A stretch of DNA of 64,000 nucleotides from Cryptomeria japonica (Eukaryota; Streptophyta; Pinopsida; Cupressales; Cupressaceae): assembly GCF_030272615.1 (NCBI RefSeq), contig NC_081407.1, forward strand, positions 375,017,018 through 375,081,017, read 5' to 3'. Position 1 is the first letter of the stretch. Every line of letters starts with the position of its first letter. Below, piece after piece: positions 13,504-26,304 of this stretch. The translations under genes and the position numbers were made by a program. The notes below the pieces were generated by a model, which saw only the letters and a list, made by a program, of their open reading frames with translations, made no database searches and was not told the origin of the DNA.

Positions 13504-14299
13504 TTTATTTTTCTGAAATTAGGTGAACCTGAACTTGGAGGCAAAATTTGAAAGTCATCCACTCAAGATATGAAGATAATGAAAGAAAAAATATTGTAAT
13601 AATTTGAATCTAGTTTCCAAACTACTAAACTTTTTCAAAATTTGATAAGATTAAGGGGGTCAAATCCTTCGCGCATGAAAAACAAACCCTAATTTTTTCT
13701 GAAAAACATAACATAGTGTCTGATGTGCACATCAAAAAAGTCATAGTTAGATTTAGTATTTTGATAAATCCTTTGACAAAAAGATAGTTAAGAGTGAGCA
13801 CTAGAAGATGTGTAATTTTTTGTTGAGTATTTTTTTTTAATGATTTTTCCAATCGACCACATCCTGAAAATTAGGTACCCGTTTGTGCGTGAAGCATAAC
13901 TTGCACTAAAAAATTGAAAATACATTTTTTTTAAAATTGTAAAGAATCAAGGGCACTACAATAATATATAAAGTTTTTAAAATTTGGATAAGTAGATCAA
14001 AAGTTATTAAAAAAATGGTACACATATGTCTGTGAGAACTATGAAGACACTAGTAAAAGAAATTCAATAATAATATGTTATTGTTGTACAAATTTTAAAA
14101 AAATATACGGTTAGAAAGCTCAGAACATGGGTGAAAATATGGTGGCAATGTTAGAAATACCCACTTGATGAAGTGTAAACCTTATGATGACAAAGTTAAG
14201 AAACCAAGTTGATAAAATAAAACACGTCAAAAAGGAGGGAAATGGAGGGAAATCAAACTTCCAACCCGTAGCTTTGTCATCTAGGCCTATTTCCAAGCC

Positions 14300-14866
14300 T
14301 ACACAGTCAAAAGAGCGTATGGGGTACCTATGGTATAAGAATCATGTATGAGGTACCTATGGTGTAAGAAGCACGTACGCTCTATCTTTATTATAAACAA
14401 CGTGTACGCACTACGTTTGTTTAAAATTTGGGAGTGTGTATAATATGATATTGTATATATAATATGTGTATATACATATAATATATAATTTATATATTAT
14501 ATATAAATATATAATATATAATATATAATATATTATGTATATAATATATATATGTATATAATAATATAATAGATTTTATATAATATATAATATATTAAGT
14601 ATATATATACACACATATGTGTGTATGTATCTATATTGTCTCCCTCTCTCCCCCTCTCAAGCACGTACATGGTGCCTCTGTCTCTGTCTCTATCTCTGTC
14701 TGTCTCTGTCTCTTTGTCTCTGTCTCTGTCTCTGTCTCTATCTCTGTCTTTGTCTCTGTCTTTGTCTTTGTCTCTGTCTCTATCTTTGTCTCTCTATCTC
14801 TCTCTCTCTCTCTCTCCCTCACTCTACCTCTCTCTCCCTCTCTCCCCTTCTCCCTTCCTCCATACC

Positions 14867-14913
<47 letters not shown>

Positions 14914-15240
14914 CCTCTATACCCCATCCCTCTCTCTCTTCTTCTCTCCCTCCCTCCCTCTCTCCTCCCCTCTCTCTTCCTCTTTCTATCCCTCCCTCCC
15001 TCTCCCTCTCTCCCTCTCTCCCTTTTCCTTCACATTTTCTTTACTAAAAATAGCACATATGGGGTACTGAGCCTATTAGTTCGCTGCCCTGTCATAACAT
15101 TTTTAATGTGTAGGAGCGCGTACACGCTAATTATGAGTTCTAAGCGTGTACAGGGTGAAAAAAAATACTATTGGGCTTGCCAACATTTTAGGGACTAACA
15201 ACGCGCACACAGTTATTAATATATCACGTACGCGGTACTT
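14300..15240. promoter_or_regulatory. Left subterminal motif array of transposon A
   Basis: Copies such as GCACGTACGCTC, AACGTGTACGCACTA, GCGCGTACACGCT, AAGCGTGTACAGGGTG and ACGTACGCGGTACTT. The last is the exact reverse complement of AAGTACCGCGTACGT at the right end (about 32055). Many DNA transposons use such arrays as transposase binding sites; that role is inferred here. Confidence 0.65.
14440..15035. repeat. AT-only tract followed by CT-rich microsatellite
   Basis: About 170 bp of ta/ata repeats, then about 400 bp of ctctgtct/ctctccct repeats. They appear to have expanded between the subterminal motifs of transposon A. Confidence 0.9.
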
Positions 15241-15556
15241 AGACATAGTTTTATTTGCCCAAGAGCCTCAATGGCCTCAAAAGAAGTTTTTGAGATCATT
15301 GAAGGCCCCACTGCAACTATGTCTGCACACCTATCACTATTTAATACATAGAATTGAGTGAATTTTTTGTTTTTGCATGATTTCAAATGATTGAATTGTT
15401 GTTCTTATTAGTTTTGTCAATATTATTATGATTTTTTAATAGTTTTGATTCAAAAAAATAATGATAAGATGCATATTTATTGTTATTTGTTTGTTTATGA
15501 ACTTTTGTTTACATATATCTGTAATATGATTCTATTTAGGACAATCGATATCAACC

Positions 15557-18063
15557 ATGGGAAAGAACTAGCAAGGAATGATGGAACAACGAGAGGTTGA
15601 AAAGGAAAGACAAAGGTAGTATATGAAGAAATTACGTGACATAAGAACAATGGGAGAAGAGGGTATGTCATCCTGAACATCTCAATTTGATTTACCAAAT
15701 GAACATAATGCACCTAATACAATTGAAGAAGAGACATTTGATTTACCGCATGGACCTAATACAATTGAATAAGATACCACATTGAATAATCAATTAAATG
15801 ATGAACATACACCTACTCTATTTGATGAATTGAATGTACACAATGCACCGACGTTAACACCTCCTAGAATCATTCATAGGAAACCAAAGTATCTAATTGA
15901 CATTGATGATAATATATTGAAGCCAATGCCCGATAAAATGAATGAACGAACTTGTAGGAGAATGGTTAAAATAATATGGCAAAACTATTTTGAAAACTTA
16001 AATCAAACCGCAAGATGTCAATTAATTGTTCAAATGACTAAAAATTTGAATTTTAGAGAGACAATGAAAATTCAAGGCCTAAGATCATCTGAAAGTAACA
16101 ACAAAAGAACTATTGTGAGAAATCTATTTGATGCATATCAAGCTATTGGTTCAAAATCACGTACTACAGATTCTAATGCTACTTGACGTGTCATTACATC
16201 AACCATAATGAGCAAGAAAATAAAAAAAATATCGTTTGATAAGCAAAACAAGTAAATCATTAAACGTTAGTAGAAAAACATTAAGTAAAGCATTACAGAG
16301 GTGAGAAAAAATAGAGGAACCTAACAATAATTCTCTTTGGGCATTCTTGGGTAGACTACCACACAAAGACAAGGTTGTTGTTGATGCACTAAGAACATTA
16401 ATTGAAAACTTTTGGCATGACAACACAAGAGTTTCACCCAACCAAAGAGATGTTGTTAGAAGGCGAATAATAATAATTTCTCAAAGATTTTTTGAAATGG
16501 TAAAACTTTTTTATATTAAGATTAATCATGTACTCACCACGTGTTGTTGTAGGATACATATTGAATTTTCCATGCACTATGATATTTTTCATCATATTTT
16601 TTCTACTTTACACACTAACAATGTTTTATAGGAATGCAATATACAAGCACCTCCTAAGTCAGTAAGATAATTTATTTCAAGTGTGCTATGTAATAGACAT
16701 GATGGTTGCATTTATTATAAGATGTCTTGTTTGGAAGGTTCTTGTGCTATATGTGGTGGTTTGCAACATTTACCAAGATGTGTACATTTGAAGAGCACAC
16801 ATGAAATTGGTAGGAAAATAGTTTCTTTTGGAAAATACAAGATAGTCACATATGGAGTCAAATCTATGGAAAATATTTGAAGAGATTTGACCTAGTGAAA
16901 AATGATATATGTGTATCAAGAGAAACTAGTTTATGAGTACATAATGCATACACATAGAGCTCAAAGGTTAGATGAGAAATTCAAGTTATGTAACGACACA
17001 TTTCCCCTTGGAACCATTGTCTCTATCATTGATTTTGATGAAAATTATACACTACAACCTCAAAATGAAGTGCAATCTATGTATTATCATTCTACACAAG
17101 TTTCTATTTCTGTACACATAACATTCATGCATGCAGATGATAACATAAAGGAGGATAGAAAGGTTGTAAGAGAGTATCACTTCTACATAAGTGATGATCG
17201 TCCTCATTCATCAGAGTTTGTACAAGGATGCTTTAAAGTTTTCTATGATAATTTAAAGGAAATAAACATACAATACAACTGACACTTAATATGGTCAGAT
17301 AATTGCACTGCACAATTCAAGAATGCAAGGATGTTTTATTGGTTGACAAGGATGCATATGACAAGTGGTGTACAATATTTTTGGAATTTCATTGAGTGTG
17401 GACATGGTAAGGGAGAGCACGATGGTGCAAGAGCATGTGTAAAAAGAGCCCTAGCTAAAGAAGAATTGAAGTATGAAGGTGGTGCTAAGTTGATAGATGC
17501 AGAAAAAATTGTGCAATGGTGTAACTCTACGATGGGTCTAGGTAATCCAGGTATGTCAATGGTTTGTAGATATTTTTGGTTGATCACTGAATCTAACATT
17601 GAAAACTATCTAGATTGCTGTACAGTTGCAGGATCGAGTGACATGCACTCATTTATGAGTTCAAATGCAAGTTCACTAGTAATTTACACGAGATAGATGG
17701 TATGTTTTTTCTCTTCGTGCATATATTGTTTGTGGGAAGAATGTGAATCACAAGAGTGGGTTGACAAATGGTCTTGTAGAGCATTGGTTCCCATTGATAC
17801 ATATCAAATTTCCAAAGCACTACAATTGAGCCAGATGGAGACATTAGTGGATTTTTGACTATGTATCCGACCTAGTGGATTGAGGTGATTTTTTGAGTTA
17901 ATTTTTTTGAAAGTATTCTTTTTGGTTCATTTTGTTGTACATCACACTTTATTTTTGGTATTAACTGTCACTTTATAAAATGCAGGTCATGTGTATGTAG
18001 TTGTTGCATAACAGAACAATGAAGAAGGAACACATTACTATTTGTGTTGTTGTGTTGAGCCTA
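15557..18063 (+). pseudogene. Transposase-like pseudogene of transposon A, 5' part
   Basis: Broken gene with homology by eye to the copy at 53629-57450. The likely start ATG at 15557 (MGKN) parallels MGSKQRQK in that copy. Recognisable blocks in order: an N-terminal charged region with stops; RKPKYLIDIDDNILKPMPD (about 15880); FWHDNTRVSPNQRD (about 16410); a cysteine cluster TCCCRIHIEF (about 16540); DFDENYTLQPQNEVQSMYYH (about 17030); YHFYISDDRPHSSEFVQ (about 17177); WSDNCTAQFKNARMFYWL (about 17292); and HGKGEHDGA (about 17403). The aspartates in DFDENY and WSDN plus an acidic residue in the HGKGEHDG block look like a DDE/RNase H-fold active site. Stops and at least one frameshift break it. 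An intron (about 17890-17990) precedes the last exon, which begins GHVYVVVA and is cut by copia 1. Sola-type affinity is inference from memory of animal relatives. Confidence 0.75.
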
Positions 18064-18068
18064 AAAGA
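18064..18068. repeat. TSD AAAGA, left copy of copia 1
   Basis: Identical to AAAGA at 26300-26304. It lies inside the last exon of the transposase-like gene. Confidence 0.92.
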
Positions 18069-18710
18069 TGTGAGATTCTGCGAGAAGCGAGAACCGAGCC
18101 AAGATCTGATGTCGGTCATAGATCACATGCAACTCCTCACGCAACAGATGATCAAAGATCAAAATAGCTGCATGAAGATAATTTCGATATGAGAGAGAAA
18201 TAAAGACAAAGAAGAGAATTTGGAGAAGACTCTCACCGAGCTATCACTTCACCTGCTTGACTAGTGAAGGTGAGAGTATAGTGCTTATTATATAAAAAAA
18301 TATAAGCATATACATCCAAGGGGTGCATTAACTCCTATTCCCCATAAAAAGTGGGAGGTTTTACCTTCTTGGTAAATGCCAAAACATGTGGCATAACCTC
18401 CTTACATGAAGACAAAAAAGGAGTTGAGAAAGTTGGCACATAAGGCCAAAAGAGGGTGTGAAATCCAACTACCCCATAACCCACTTAGGAAATGACAAAA
18501 TAGTGGTTATGAGAGGTGGCACAACAAGCCAAAAGAGGGTGTATAACTCAACTACCCATGTGAGGTGGAGAGTTACACATGTAGCTGAAGTATTTTGCCA
18601 CGTGTCCTCATATAAACCACTCCTATTAACCTAAGCAAGCTTATATAATATATGTGTAGGAAAAAATAAATACCCCCTAACATAAGGAAAATAAAAAACC
18701 TACACTAACC
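18069..18710 (-). repeat. 3' LTR of copia 1
   Basis: Begins tgtgagattctg on the plus strand and aligns along its length with 25658-26299. The last base is C where the partner has A, so the terminal CA is lost here. A C-run (purine-rich on the minus strand, the polypurine tract) follows. Confidence 0.93.
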
Positions 18711-18837
18711 CCCCCTCTTAAGCGTAGCTTAGGTGGGTGAAAATATGGTTCTCAACAAATGCAACCATGTTAGGTACCCATGTACATAGATAACCCCCCC
18801 AAAAGAAGAAGCCCCCCATAAGAGGAATAGCCCCCCC

Positions 18838-20841
18838 CTAAATAAGGAGAGAAAGAAAGAAAGAAAGAAGGACTAAGAAGTCCCTCTTGAAGTAGACACC
18901 TATCGTATCCCAAGTAGAGATCGCAAATGAAGGAACTTGCTTTCGGTGAAGGGTTTGGTGAAGATGTCCGAGTTTGCTCCATTGTAGAACAATGCTTAAG
19001 ATCAATGATGCCTTCCTGAATGAGCTCCCGAATATAGTGCATATGTATCTCAATGTGTTTCGTCCTCTGGTGATGAACTGAATTTCTTGAGATCTGTATA
19101 GCATTTTGATTATCACAAAAGATGATAGTAGGCTTCCTAACTGGAATACCAAACTCAGTGAGAATATTCTGAAGCCAAATAGCCTCAGTGGTGGCATTAA
19201 TTGCCCCTCGATACTCAACCTCTGTTGATGAAAGACCAATTGTAGACTGCTTCTTACTCGACCAACAAACTAGACCAGAACCAAGTGAGAAGCAATACCC
19301 TGAAGTGGATTTGCGATCCTAAGAATCACCCGCCCAACCTGAATTCGTATATCCCACCAAGTCAATATCCATGCCTGCTGCATACTGAATTCCATAATTG
19401 TGAGTACCCTGAATGTAGTGGAGAATCCACTTAGCTGCTTTCCAATGCAACTCATGTGGCTCTTGCATGAATCTAGAGACCATGCCCACCGCATATGAAA
19501 TGTCAGGTCTCGTATGAGTCAAGTAGATGAGGCTCCCAACAATTTGTCGATATAAAGTGCTATCAACCAAGGGTGAAGAGCACTTAGCCTCAAGTTTGAC
19601 CCTAGACAAAAAAGGAGTAGGTGTAGGCTTACAATCAGCCATGTGAAATCTAGAGAGCATATCGAGTGCATACTTGGGTTGTCCAACGAAGATGCCTGAA
19701 GAAGATTGAGTAATCTCAATTCCCAAGAAGTCATGTAGAAGACCCAAGTTTGACATCAGAAATCTATCATGTAGAACAGTTTTCACTACCTCGATGGTGG
19801 ATGAGTGACTCCCTATGATCAACAAGTCATCAACATAGAGAACTAGAAATGTGAGAGTATCATCCTGGTGCAGAATGTAGACGTTCGAATTAGAATGGCA
19901 TCGAGTAAAACCAACTGTTAGAAGGAAGGAGTCCATCTTGGCATACCAAGCTCGAGGAGCTTGTTTGAGGCCATAGAGAGACTTTCGAAGTCGACACACA
20001 AGTGAAGGATCTTGAGCAAACCCTTGTGGCTGCTCCATGTAGATTTCCTCTTGAAGGTCACCATGAAGAAATGCACTCTTGACATCCATCTGATGAACTT
20101 CCCAATGATGGGTTGTAGCAATAGCAAGGAAAAGCCGGATGGAATTCATCTTAGCAACTGGAGCAAAAGTCTCAGAGTAATCAACCCTTGGAACTTGGGA
20201 AAAGCCTTTTGCTACCAAGCGAGCCTTATACTTATCAACCGACCCATCTACTGCAAATTTTGTTCGATAGATCCACTTGCATCAAACAAGTTTCCTTCCC
20301 TTAGGAAGAGGAACTAAATCCCATGTGTGATTCCTTTCCAAGGAATTAAACTCTTCTTGCATTGCAGCATCCCATTCGGGAACACCTGTAGCTTCTCGAA
20401 AAGACTGTGGATCAGAAGCTGAAGCAATGAAGAGATATGGAGCTTGCTGAAATTGTGACCTAATTCTTCTAGTATCTGATGGATCACCAAGCCAATCTCC
20501 TGCTGACTCAAAAGTTTGTCGAGCCCAAAGAGGCACTAAAGATGGAGAGTCTGGGGGAGAATCATCAACCTCTGAAGGATGAATATGAGAAGAATGTGAA
20601 TCCTCACCATCACTGTCACCATCTGAAGTGGAGGAAGAAGGCTCCTCAACAGGATTAGGAGGATTAAGATCCTCAGAAGAACTGTCATCATCATGCAATG
20701 TCTCCAATGTGATAGTGGATGGAGAAGTGGTATGAGAAGAAATAGAAGAACTCTCCTCAAAATGAACACTCCTCTCAATGAACAACTCATGTGTAGAGGG
20801 ATGGAGAAGTCTATATCCTTTGACATCATCTAGATACCAAA
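18838..20841 (-). pseudogene. Copia 1 pol: reverse transcriptase and RNase H
   Basis: Minus-strand C-terminal half of a copia polyprotein. It runs from a linker ending DDVKGYRLLHPSTHE (about 20830) through the RT domain (FSQVPRVDYSETFAPVAK; MDVKSAFLHGDL; LYGLKQAPRAWY; catalytic LYVDDLLIIG near 19830) to the RNase H region (GDS-stop-DRKSTSG near 19320; FCDNQNA; RTKHIEIHMHYIREL near 19030). There are in-frame stops at about 20280 (TGA where arginine is usual) and 19320, and a frameshift near the RNase H end. Upstream it is cut off from integrase by the solo LTR 20847-22480; removing that and one CAAAT repeat rejoins the frame. Not functional. Confidence 0.9.
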
Positions 20842-20846
20842 CAAAT

Positions 20847-22480
20847 TGTAACGTCGTAAATTGTACGCACTTGCTAGGGTGGTACAATTTCACACCTAGT
20901 TTAGCACCCGCCTTGGCGCATTTTGTATTTTGCATTGCATTTCCCCTTTAGCATTTAATTAGTCAAATTAATTAGGTCTAAGGTTCTATTTCATCATCTC
21001 CCACATCATAAAGTTGGGCCCTTTCATTAAAGTGTGCCCCTTTCATTTTATTCTTCCAATACATCATTTAATCAAAAACCCTAATTAGGTCCTATTTTGA
21101 ACTTGGGGGCTTGATTTCGGGGGTCAAAACATCTCGAAATCACCTGTAACTTTGGGATTCTCTCTAAAATCATCATATCCGACGGCCCTGAAAATTTGGT
21201 GAAAAGTTGTCGGGACCATGGCGCCCGGAGAGGACCATGGCGCCCGGAGTGCACATGGTCCCGGACATTTTTCCCAAAATTTTAGGAGCGCGATCCAATC
21301 ATAAAATAAAGCTTAACCCCAAGAAATTGGCGGGATATTCAATCTCTAGGTCGGCCAAAAGTTGAAATTAAGACCTAGGGTTTCATATATAAGAGCTCTC
21401 TTTCTTCATTGGAAAGGATCTGAATTTTGGCTTTGGAGGACCTTCTATGCAGCGAAAGAGCAGATCTTTGAAGACTTTAATAACATTCAACATCCAACCA
21501 TCAAGCATTCATCAATTTCATTCATTTAGGGCTTGGGAGACATTGAAGAACAATAGGAGATTACCGACTGAAGATTGGCTTGTACTCCTCCCTTGAGGGT
21601 TGGGTATGATTTCATGTTGTTTTCATGTCTTTGCATAAGCTTCAATATATCCTTTATTCATGCTTTAGATCACTTTGCATCTTGATTTAGAGCATTTACA
21701 TTATCATTTACAAGCAATTAGGGTTTACTTTCTAGGTTGCTCTAGTTTGCTTTCTTGCATTTAAGGACCTTGCACACACACTAGGTCTACACACACAATA
21801 CATTTTACAATACAACTTGGCTATTCGTGGAGGTGGAAATCACCGAAGCGGGGGTTTGACTAAGGCAAAACCCTATATAGCCGCCCACCACACCTTTTCA
21901 GATATAAGTGCAGGTTTTAGAATTTGGACGACGTCGCAAGTTACAGATCCGGAAGAAGCAGACGGAGACTGAACTTCACACCAAATCTCAGAGCAAAAGA
22001 CCAGGACAGGGGCATGGGGCACCCTAGTCCTCCTGACAGACAGCATTTTCAACATTTTTGACAGCTTTTCCAGAGTGCAAAAACAGCAGTTTTCGGAGCA
22101 GTTTCAGGGGCAGAATCAGGACAGTGGCACCTGCGCCCCCGTCCTGAACATTTTCACTCATATTTTAACACCGGGTACGCATTTACATTCTTGTCTTGTC
22201 CTTGTGTTTACAGCTTTCCGCTTTCCATTGTTTAAGTTCAATTCTGCAATCTTGTTATTAGTTCATACTTGCACTTTGGGGTTAGGGATTGAACTTGCAT
22301 CATTTTATCTTTCAATTACAACAAAGGAATAGAAATCCTAATAGGTAGCCCGTGGCTCTCTCTTCCACAAAAAGAAGTAGACAATTGTGTGATACCTCTA
22401 GGCTCTTTCGTATTCCACAAGTGTGTGGTTGAAAGTGAGATTAGGGCATGTTTGCTTAGTGTCACTTTTTCTCCCACACA
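20847..22480 (+). mobile_element. Solo LTR (probably Ty3/gypsy type) inside copia 1
   Basis: 1634 bp starting TGTAACGTCG and ending CTCCCACACA, flanked by CAAAT at 20842-20846 and 22481-22485. No retroviral-type coding sequence lies inside. A TATA-like tatataagagc sits near 21388, supporting plus orientation. The start resembles the end of the LTR-like block at 49494-50678 read on the minus strand (TGTAGTGTCATAAA), hinting at related families. The open frames inside (21873-22332) are not credible genes. The gypsy assignment is inference. Confidence 0.85.
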
Positions 22481-22485
22481 CAAAT

Positions 22486-23850
22486 ATGCAAGGCTTGCTC
22501 TGCGGATCCATAGCCTTGCGTTTCTCTGTTGGAATGTGGGCCCATGCTAGAGAACCAAACACTTTGAAATGCTTAACTGTAGGTTTCCAACTAGTCCAAG
22601 CTTGAAAAGGAGTTACCCCCTTCACAGCTTTATGAGGAACTCGGTTCTGGATGTAACATGCATAATTGATGGCCTCTGCCCAATACTGAGGTGCCAAAGA
22701 CTTGGAGTGAACCATACAATTTGCCATCTCCTTCAAGGACCTATTCTTCCGTTCTGTGACACCATTCTACTGAGGACTGTATGGAACTGTGTGCTGCATG
22801 TTGATACCTTCTGAAGCACAAAATTGTTCAAACTGATTATTAACATATTCACCCCCTTTATCTGTACGCAGAATCTTGATGAACTTCCCAGATTGTTTCT
22901 CTGCAAAGGCTTTGAAATCTAGAAAATTCTCAAATACCTCAGACTTTTGTTTGAGAAAGTAAACCCATGTAAATCTGGAAAAGTCATCAATAAATGTTAA
23001 GACATATCTAGCCCTGCTGAAAGATGGTTGTGGAAATGGTCCTGCCAAGTCACTATGTACCAACTCCAATAGCTGTGGAGCTCTCCATGCTTTGCCTTTG
23101 TCATACTTCTCCTCAGGATGCTTACCAAGAATACATCCCTGGCAAACTCCATCAGAAAATTGAATAGAAGGCAACCTTGAAACCATGCCTTGTTTACTGA
23201 GTTGTTGCAAGTAACGATAGTTCAAGTAGCCAAATCATTGATGCCACAAACAACTAATCTCATCTACATGAGTGAGTAAAAATATCGAAGGAGAGTCAGG
23301 AACAAAGTGAGAAAACTGATATAATATGGATTGATGATCTACTTTTCCCACAATAATAGTAGACTTATTATGCATTTCACTGATTACCACTGTATCTGGT
23401 GTGAACTCAACTCGCTTGCTAGAACTAGTGTGAGTGATCTGATAAACAGATGGGAGATTAGTTGATAAAGATGGAACACAAATGACATCCTTAAATGTTC
23501 CTTCGCCCACATCAACAAACCCTCTCCCATGCACTTCAATAGGAGTGTCATCACCCATTAGTATGGAAGGCATAGAACATGGCTCTAAAGAGGTGAAATC
23601 ATCTTTTGAAGAAGCCATGTGGTGCGAAGCACCCGAGTCAATTATCCAAGAATTAGGTTGTGAAGCAATAGCAACTAGGGCCTTACCCTTTCCTTTCCCT
23701 TTACTCTTTTCTGTATCCTTAGAAGATCCTTCTGATGAACTCTATTTGACTGAATTAGGCACCTTGATATTATTCTTTTCAAGAAGATTTGAAAGGTGAT
23801 CAATTTGTTTCTTTAAACATTTATGTTCATCATGACTAGGCCTCTTACAA
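22486..23850 (-). pseudogene. Copia 1 pol: protease and integrase
   Basis: Minus strand. The protease carries WIIDSGASHHM (about 23640). A GAG-pre-integrase/zinc region reads CLWHQ-stop-FGYLN (about 23235), where a TGA replaces the usual arginine and histidine is replaced by tyrosine. The integrase core has D (FIDDFSRFTWVYFLK), D (LRTDKGGEY) and, after a TAG in SPQ-stop-NGV, E (TERKNRSL). The C-terminal part continues to KPCIFV, where the solo LTR interrupts. Upstream lies the gag zinc-knuckle region. Two in-frame stops make it non-functional, although the catalytic triad is still readable. Confidence 0.9.
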
Positions 23851-24631
23851 TAAGAACACTTGACCTTCTCCTTCTTAGGTTGTTCACCTCTTGATGAAGA
23901 GGTCTAATTATCTGCTTTTGAAGTAGCAGGTTTCTGATCTTTTTTCTTCTCTTCTTGGTTCTTTTGTTTCTTATCTTGCTTACTAGACCCTTTTTGTTCT
24001 TTTGTGCCTTGATTTACAACTAAGGCATGTGACTTAGAGGGTTTTACTGTACCCATTTGAACCAATTTGTCTTGCTCCCTAGTGAGTTCTGCAACAAATT
24101 CATCTAGAGAAGGCATTTTGATGTGGTACCTAGGGCACATTTTGTAGCATAGAATGTAGAAACAAACACTAAATAGTTAGGACCAAGATTAGAAAGAATA
24201 CTCAAGATCAGTTGCTTATCATCTTTCTTAGTTCCACACCGTTCCAACTACAATCTTACAGACTTAAGTTTAGTAAAGAAGTCTTGTATAGTATCAAAAT
24301 TGGTTGGATTCAACCCTATGAGTTCATTCTCTAACTGATGACCTCTTAGCTCATCTTGCTTACCAAAGAGGTTTTCCAAAGTGGTCCACACTGCATTTGG
24401 TGTAGTGGCAGATTCAATGTGAAAAAGGTTTGGAGAAACTGACATACATAGAGTACCAAAAGCTTCATCACATTTATTAAACCATTTAATCTTTTCTGTA
24501 GCATCTTGAGGTTCAATTTCAAGTCCCATAGTAACACGATGATATCCATGTCTTTTAAGATATATTATCATCTTAGATTTCCATTCAAAATAATTATATG
24601 GTGTTAAAAGTGGACCTATAGATGCATCCAT
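23850..24631 (-). pseudogene. Copia 1 gag
   Basis: Starts MDASIGPLLTPYNYFEWKSK at 24631, a typical copia gag opening, followed by the conserved WTTLENLFGKQDELRGHQL region. Around 24140-24250 the frame shifts by one, and the next block (MPSLDEFVAELTREQDKL) runs into a lysine-rich linker. A cysteine-containing segment near 23830-23860 (CSYCKRPSHDEHKC) is the zinc knuckle that binds element RNA. The frameshift and a stop break the gene. Confidence 0.85.
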
Positions 24632-25657
24632 GATAGTAGAAAAGAAGATTTCAAAGAATCAGGAAAAGTGCAAGAAAGAAGGCACAAGAGACACCCCCCC
24701 TTTTCACTAGTCTCAGAAATCACCTCCCCAAATATTATAAGGTTGGCACTTTATAATTAGTGCATTTACAAGGCTTTTTATCAGATTACAATTCTTTTAA
24801 GAAACTAATAGAGATATAAAATACAAATAATTTGAGACAAGATCTGAAACAAATTATCCTTATAACTTCTTAATTTATCTCAATACCTTTCCAACAACTA
24901 TTAGTTTTTGAAAAATAGAGTTGTGAGGAGAAAGATATGACCAGTTGAAGAGAAAATGAAGTAGCTGATACAACCTTTAATATCTGATAGACAAAGGCAA
25001 AAAATTTCAATTAGACCTACAATAATGGAGAGTTCTCATTTCCATCTTTCTGTCAAGTATTTGTTTGCAAAAATCTGACACCCGAGGCAAAAGTTGTGCA
25101 ACTTTTAAGAAAGGTTGTTGAATTTCCTTGATAGAAAAATGGCTTAGGCCCTATTCAAACTCGATTTCTACAAAATTTATTCATTTTCTGGAAATACCAT
25201 CCAAAACCCAGAAGTTTTTCGATGCTGGGAAGAAAACTCAAAAATCATTTTTTTTTTAAGTGAACAGAAGTTGGAATACTAAAGCCAAAATAAAAACAGC
25301 TCCGGTAAAAAAAAATTACTCTGATTTTTTACTGTGTCCTCCAAACTCTGATTTTGGTGAAGTAAAAGTCACTTTTGACTTTGTCAAGCTTTATGGACAC
25401 TCTGGAAATTCTTATTAAGCTTCCAATATTACCACAAAACTCCAATCACCCGGATCTTACAAGAACACATACATGTAAACTAGATTTAACTAGAAGCTAT
25501 TTTCCTTTAAACTGTTCTGATTCTCCAGATCACACGAGAATGCAGGAGAAGAGCATACTTAGTTTTTAAGGAAAATATTAGCTATATAAAAGTCTCAAAT
25601 CCCTCAAATAAATAAAAAAAAACAATGAGCTATACCAGACAATAAGCTCTGATACCA

Positions 25658-26299
25658 TGTGAGATTCTGCTAGAAGCGAGAACCGAGCCAAGATCTAATG
25701 TCGGTTGTAGATCACATGCAACTCCTCACGCAATAGATGATCAAAGATAAAAATAGCTGAATGAAGATAATTTTGATATGAGAGAGGAATAGAGACAAAG
25801 AAGAGAATTTGGAGAAGACTCTCACCGAGCTATCAGTTCACCTGCTTGACTAGTGAAGGTGAGAGTATAATGCTTATTATATAGAAAAATATAAGCATAT
25901 ACATCCAAGGGGTGCATTAACTCCTATTCCCCATAAAAAGTGGGAGGTTTTACCTTCTTGGTAAATGCCAAAACATGTGGCATAACCTCCTTACATGAAG
26001 ACAAAAAAGGAGCTGAGAAAGTTGGCACATAAGGCCAAAAGAGGGTGTGAAATCCAACTACCCCATAACCCACTTAGGAAATGACAAAATAGTGGTTATG
26101 AGAGGCGGCACAACAAGCCAAAAGAGGGTGTGTAACTCAACTACCCATGTGAGGTGGAGAGTTACACATGTAGCTAAAGTATTTTGCCATGTGTCCTCAT
26201 ATAAACCACTCCTATTAACCTAAGCAAGCTTAAATAATATATGTGTAGGAAAAAATAAATACCCCCTAACATAAGGAAAATAAAAAACCTACACTAACA
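25658..26299 (-). repeat. 5' LTR of copia 1
   Basis: 642 bp, plus-strand ends TGTGAGATT and CACTAACA, followed by TSD AAAGA (26300-26304). The primer binding site lies immediately inside on the minus strand. Confidence 0.95.
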
Positions 26300-26304
26300 A
26301 AAGA

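Larger units (their letters stand above)
13504..15556. other. Left subterminal region of transposon A
   Basis: Non-coding. Holds scattered copies of a palindromic motif around CGTGTACG (near 14312, 14371, 14399, 14660, 15114, 15143, 15226), an AT-only tract (about 14440-14610) and a CT-rich tract (about 14636-15035). Overlapping open frames here are products of the CT repeats. Confidence 0.75.
18069..26299 (-). mobile_element. Copia 1: Ty1/copia retrotransposon nested in transposon A
   Basis: Complete element with two 642-bp LTRs (18069-18710 and 25658-26299) and an AAAGA target duplication. Just inside the 5' LTR the minus strand reads TGGTATCAGAGC (about 25645-25656), the usual primer site matching initiator tRNA-Met. 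A purine tract abuts the other LTR. Gene order on the minus strand is gag, protease, integrase, RT, RNase H, which defines Ty1/copia. I counted about 21 differences between the LTRs (about 3%) and no net length change. The coding region has frameshifts and stops, and a solo LTR interrupts it. Confidence 0.95.

Noticed and set aside
14617..15198. Several overlapping open frames of 98-193 codons on both strands
   Set aside because: They are translations of a CT-rich microsatellite (Ser/Leu or Arg/Glu repeats), not genes.
16199..16441. Minus-strand frame opposite the transposase remnant
   Set aside because: Shadow of the plus-strand gene, whose reading is supported by similarity to transposon B.
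21873..22332. Open frames on both strands in the solo LTR
   Set aside because: Non-coding LTR sequence; no domain and no codon pattern.
23482..23799. Plus-strand frame opposite copia 1 protease
   Set aside because: Antisense of the protease/integrase region; no independent support.
25645..25657. Short tRNA-like sequence TGGTATCAGAGC considered as a tRNA gene
   Set aside because: Only the primer binding site complementary to the tRNA 3' end; no cloverleaf around it. The same applies at 38645 and 42835.
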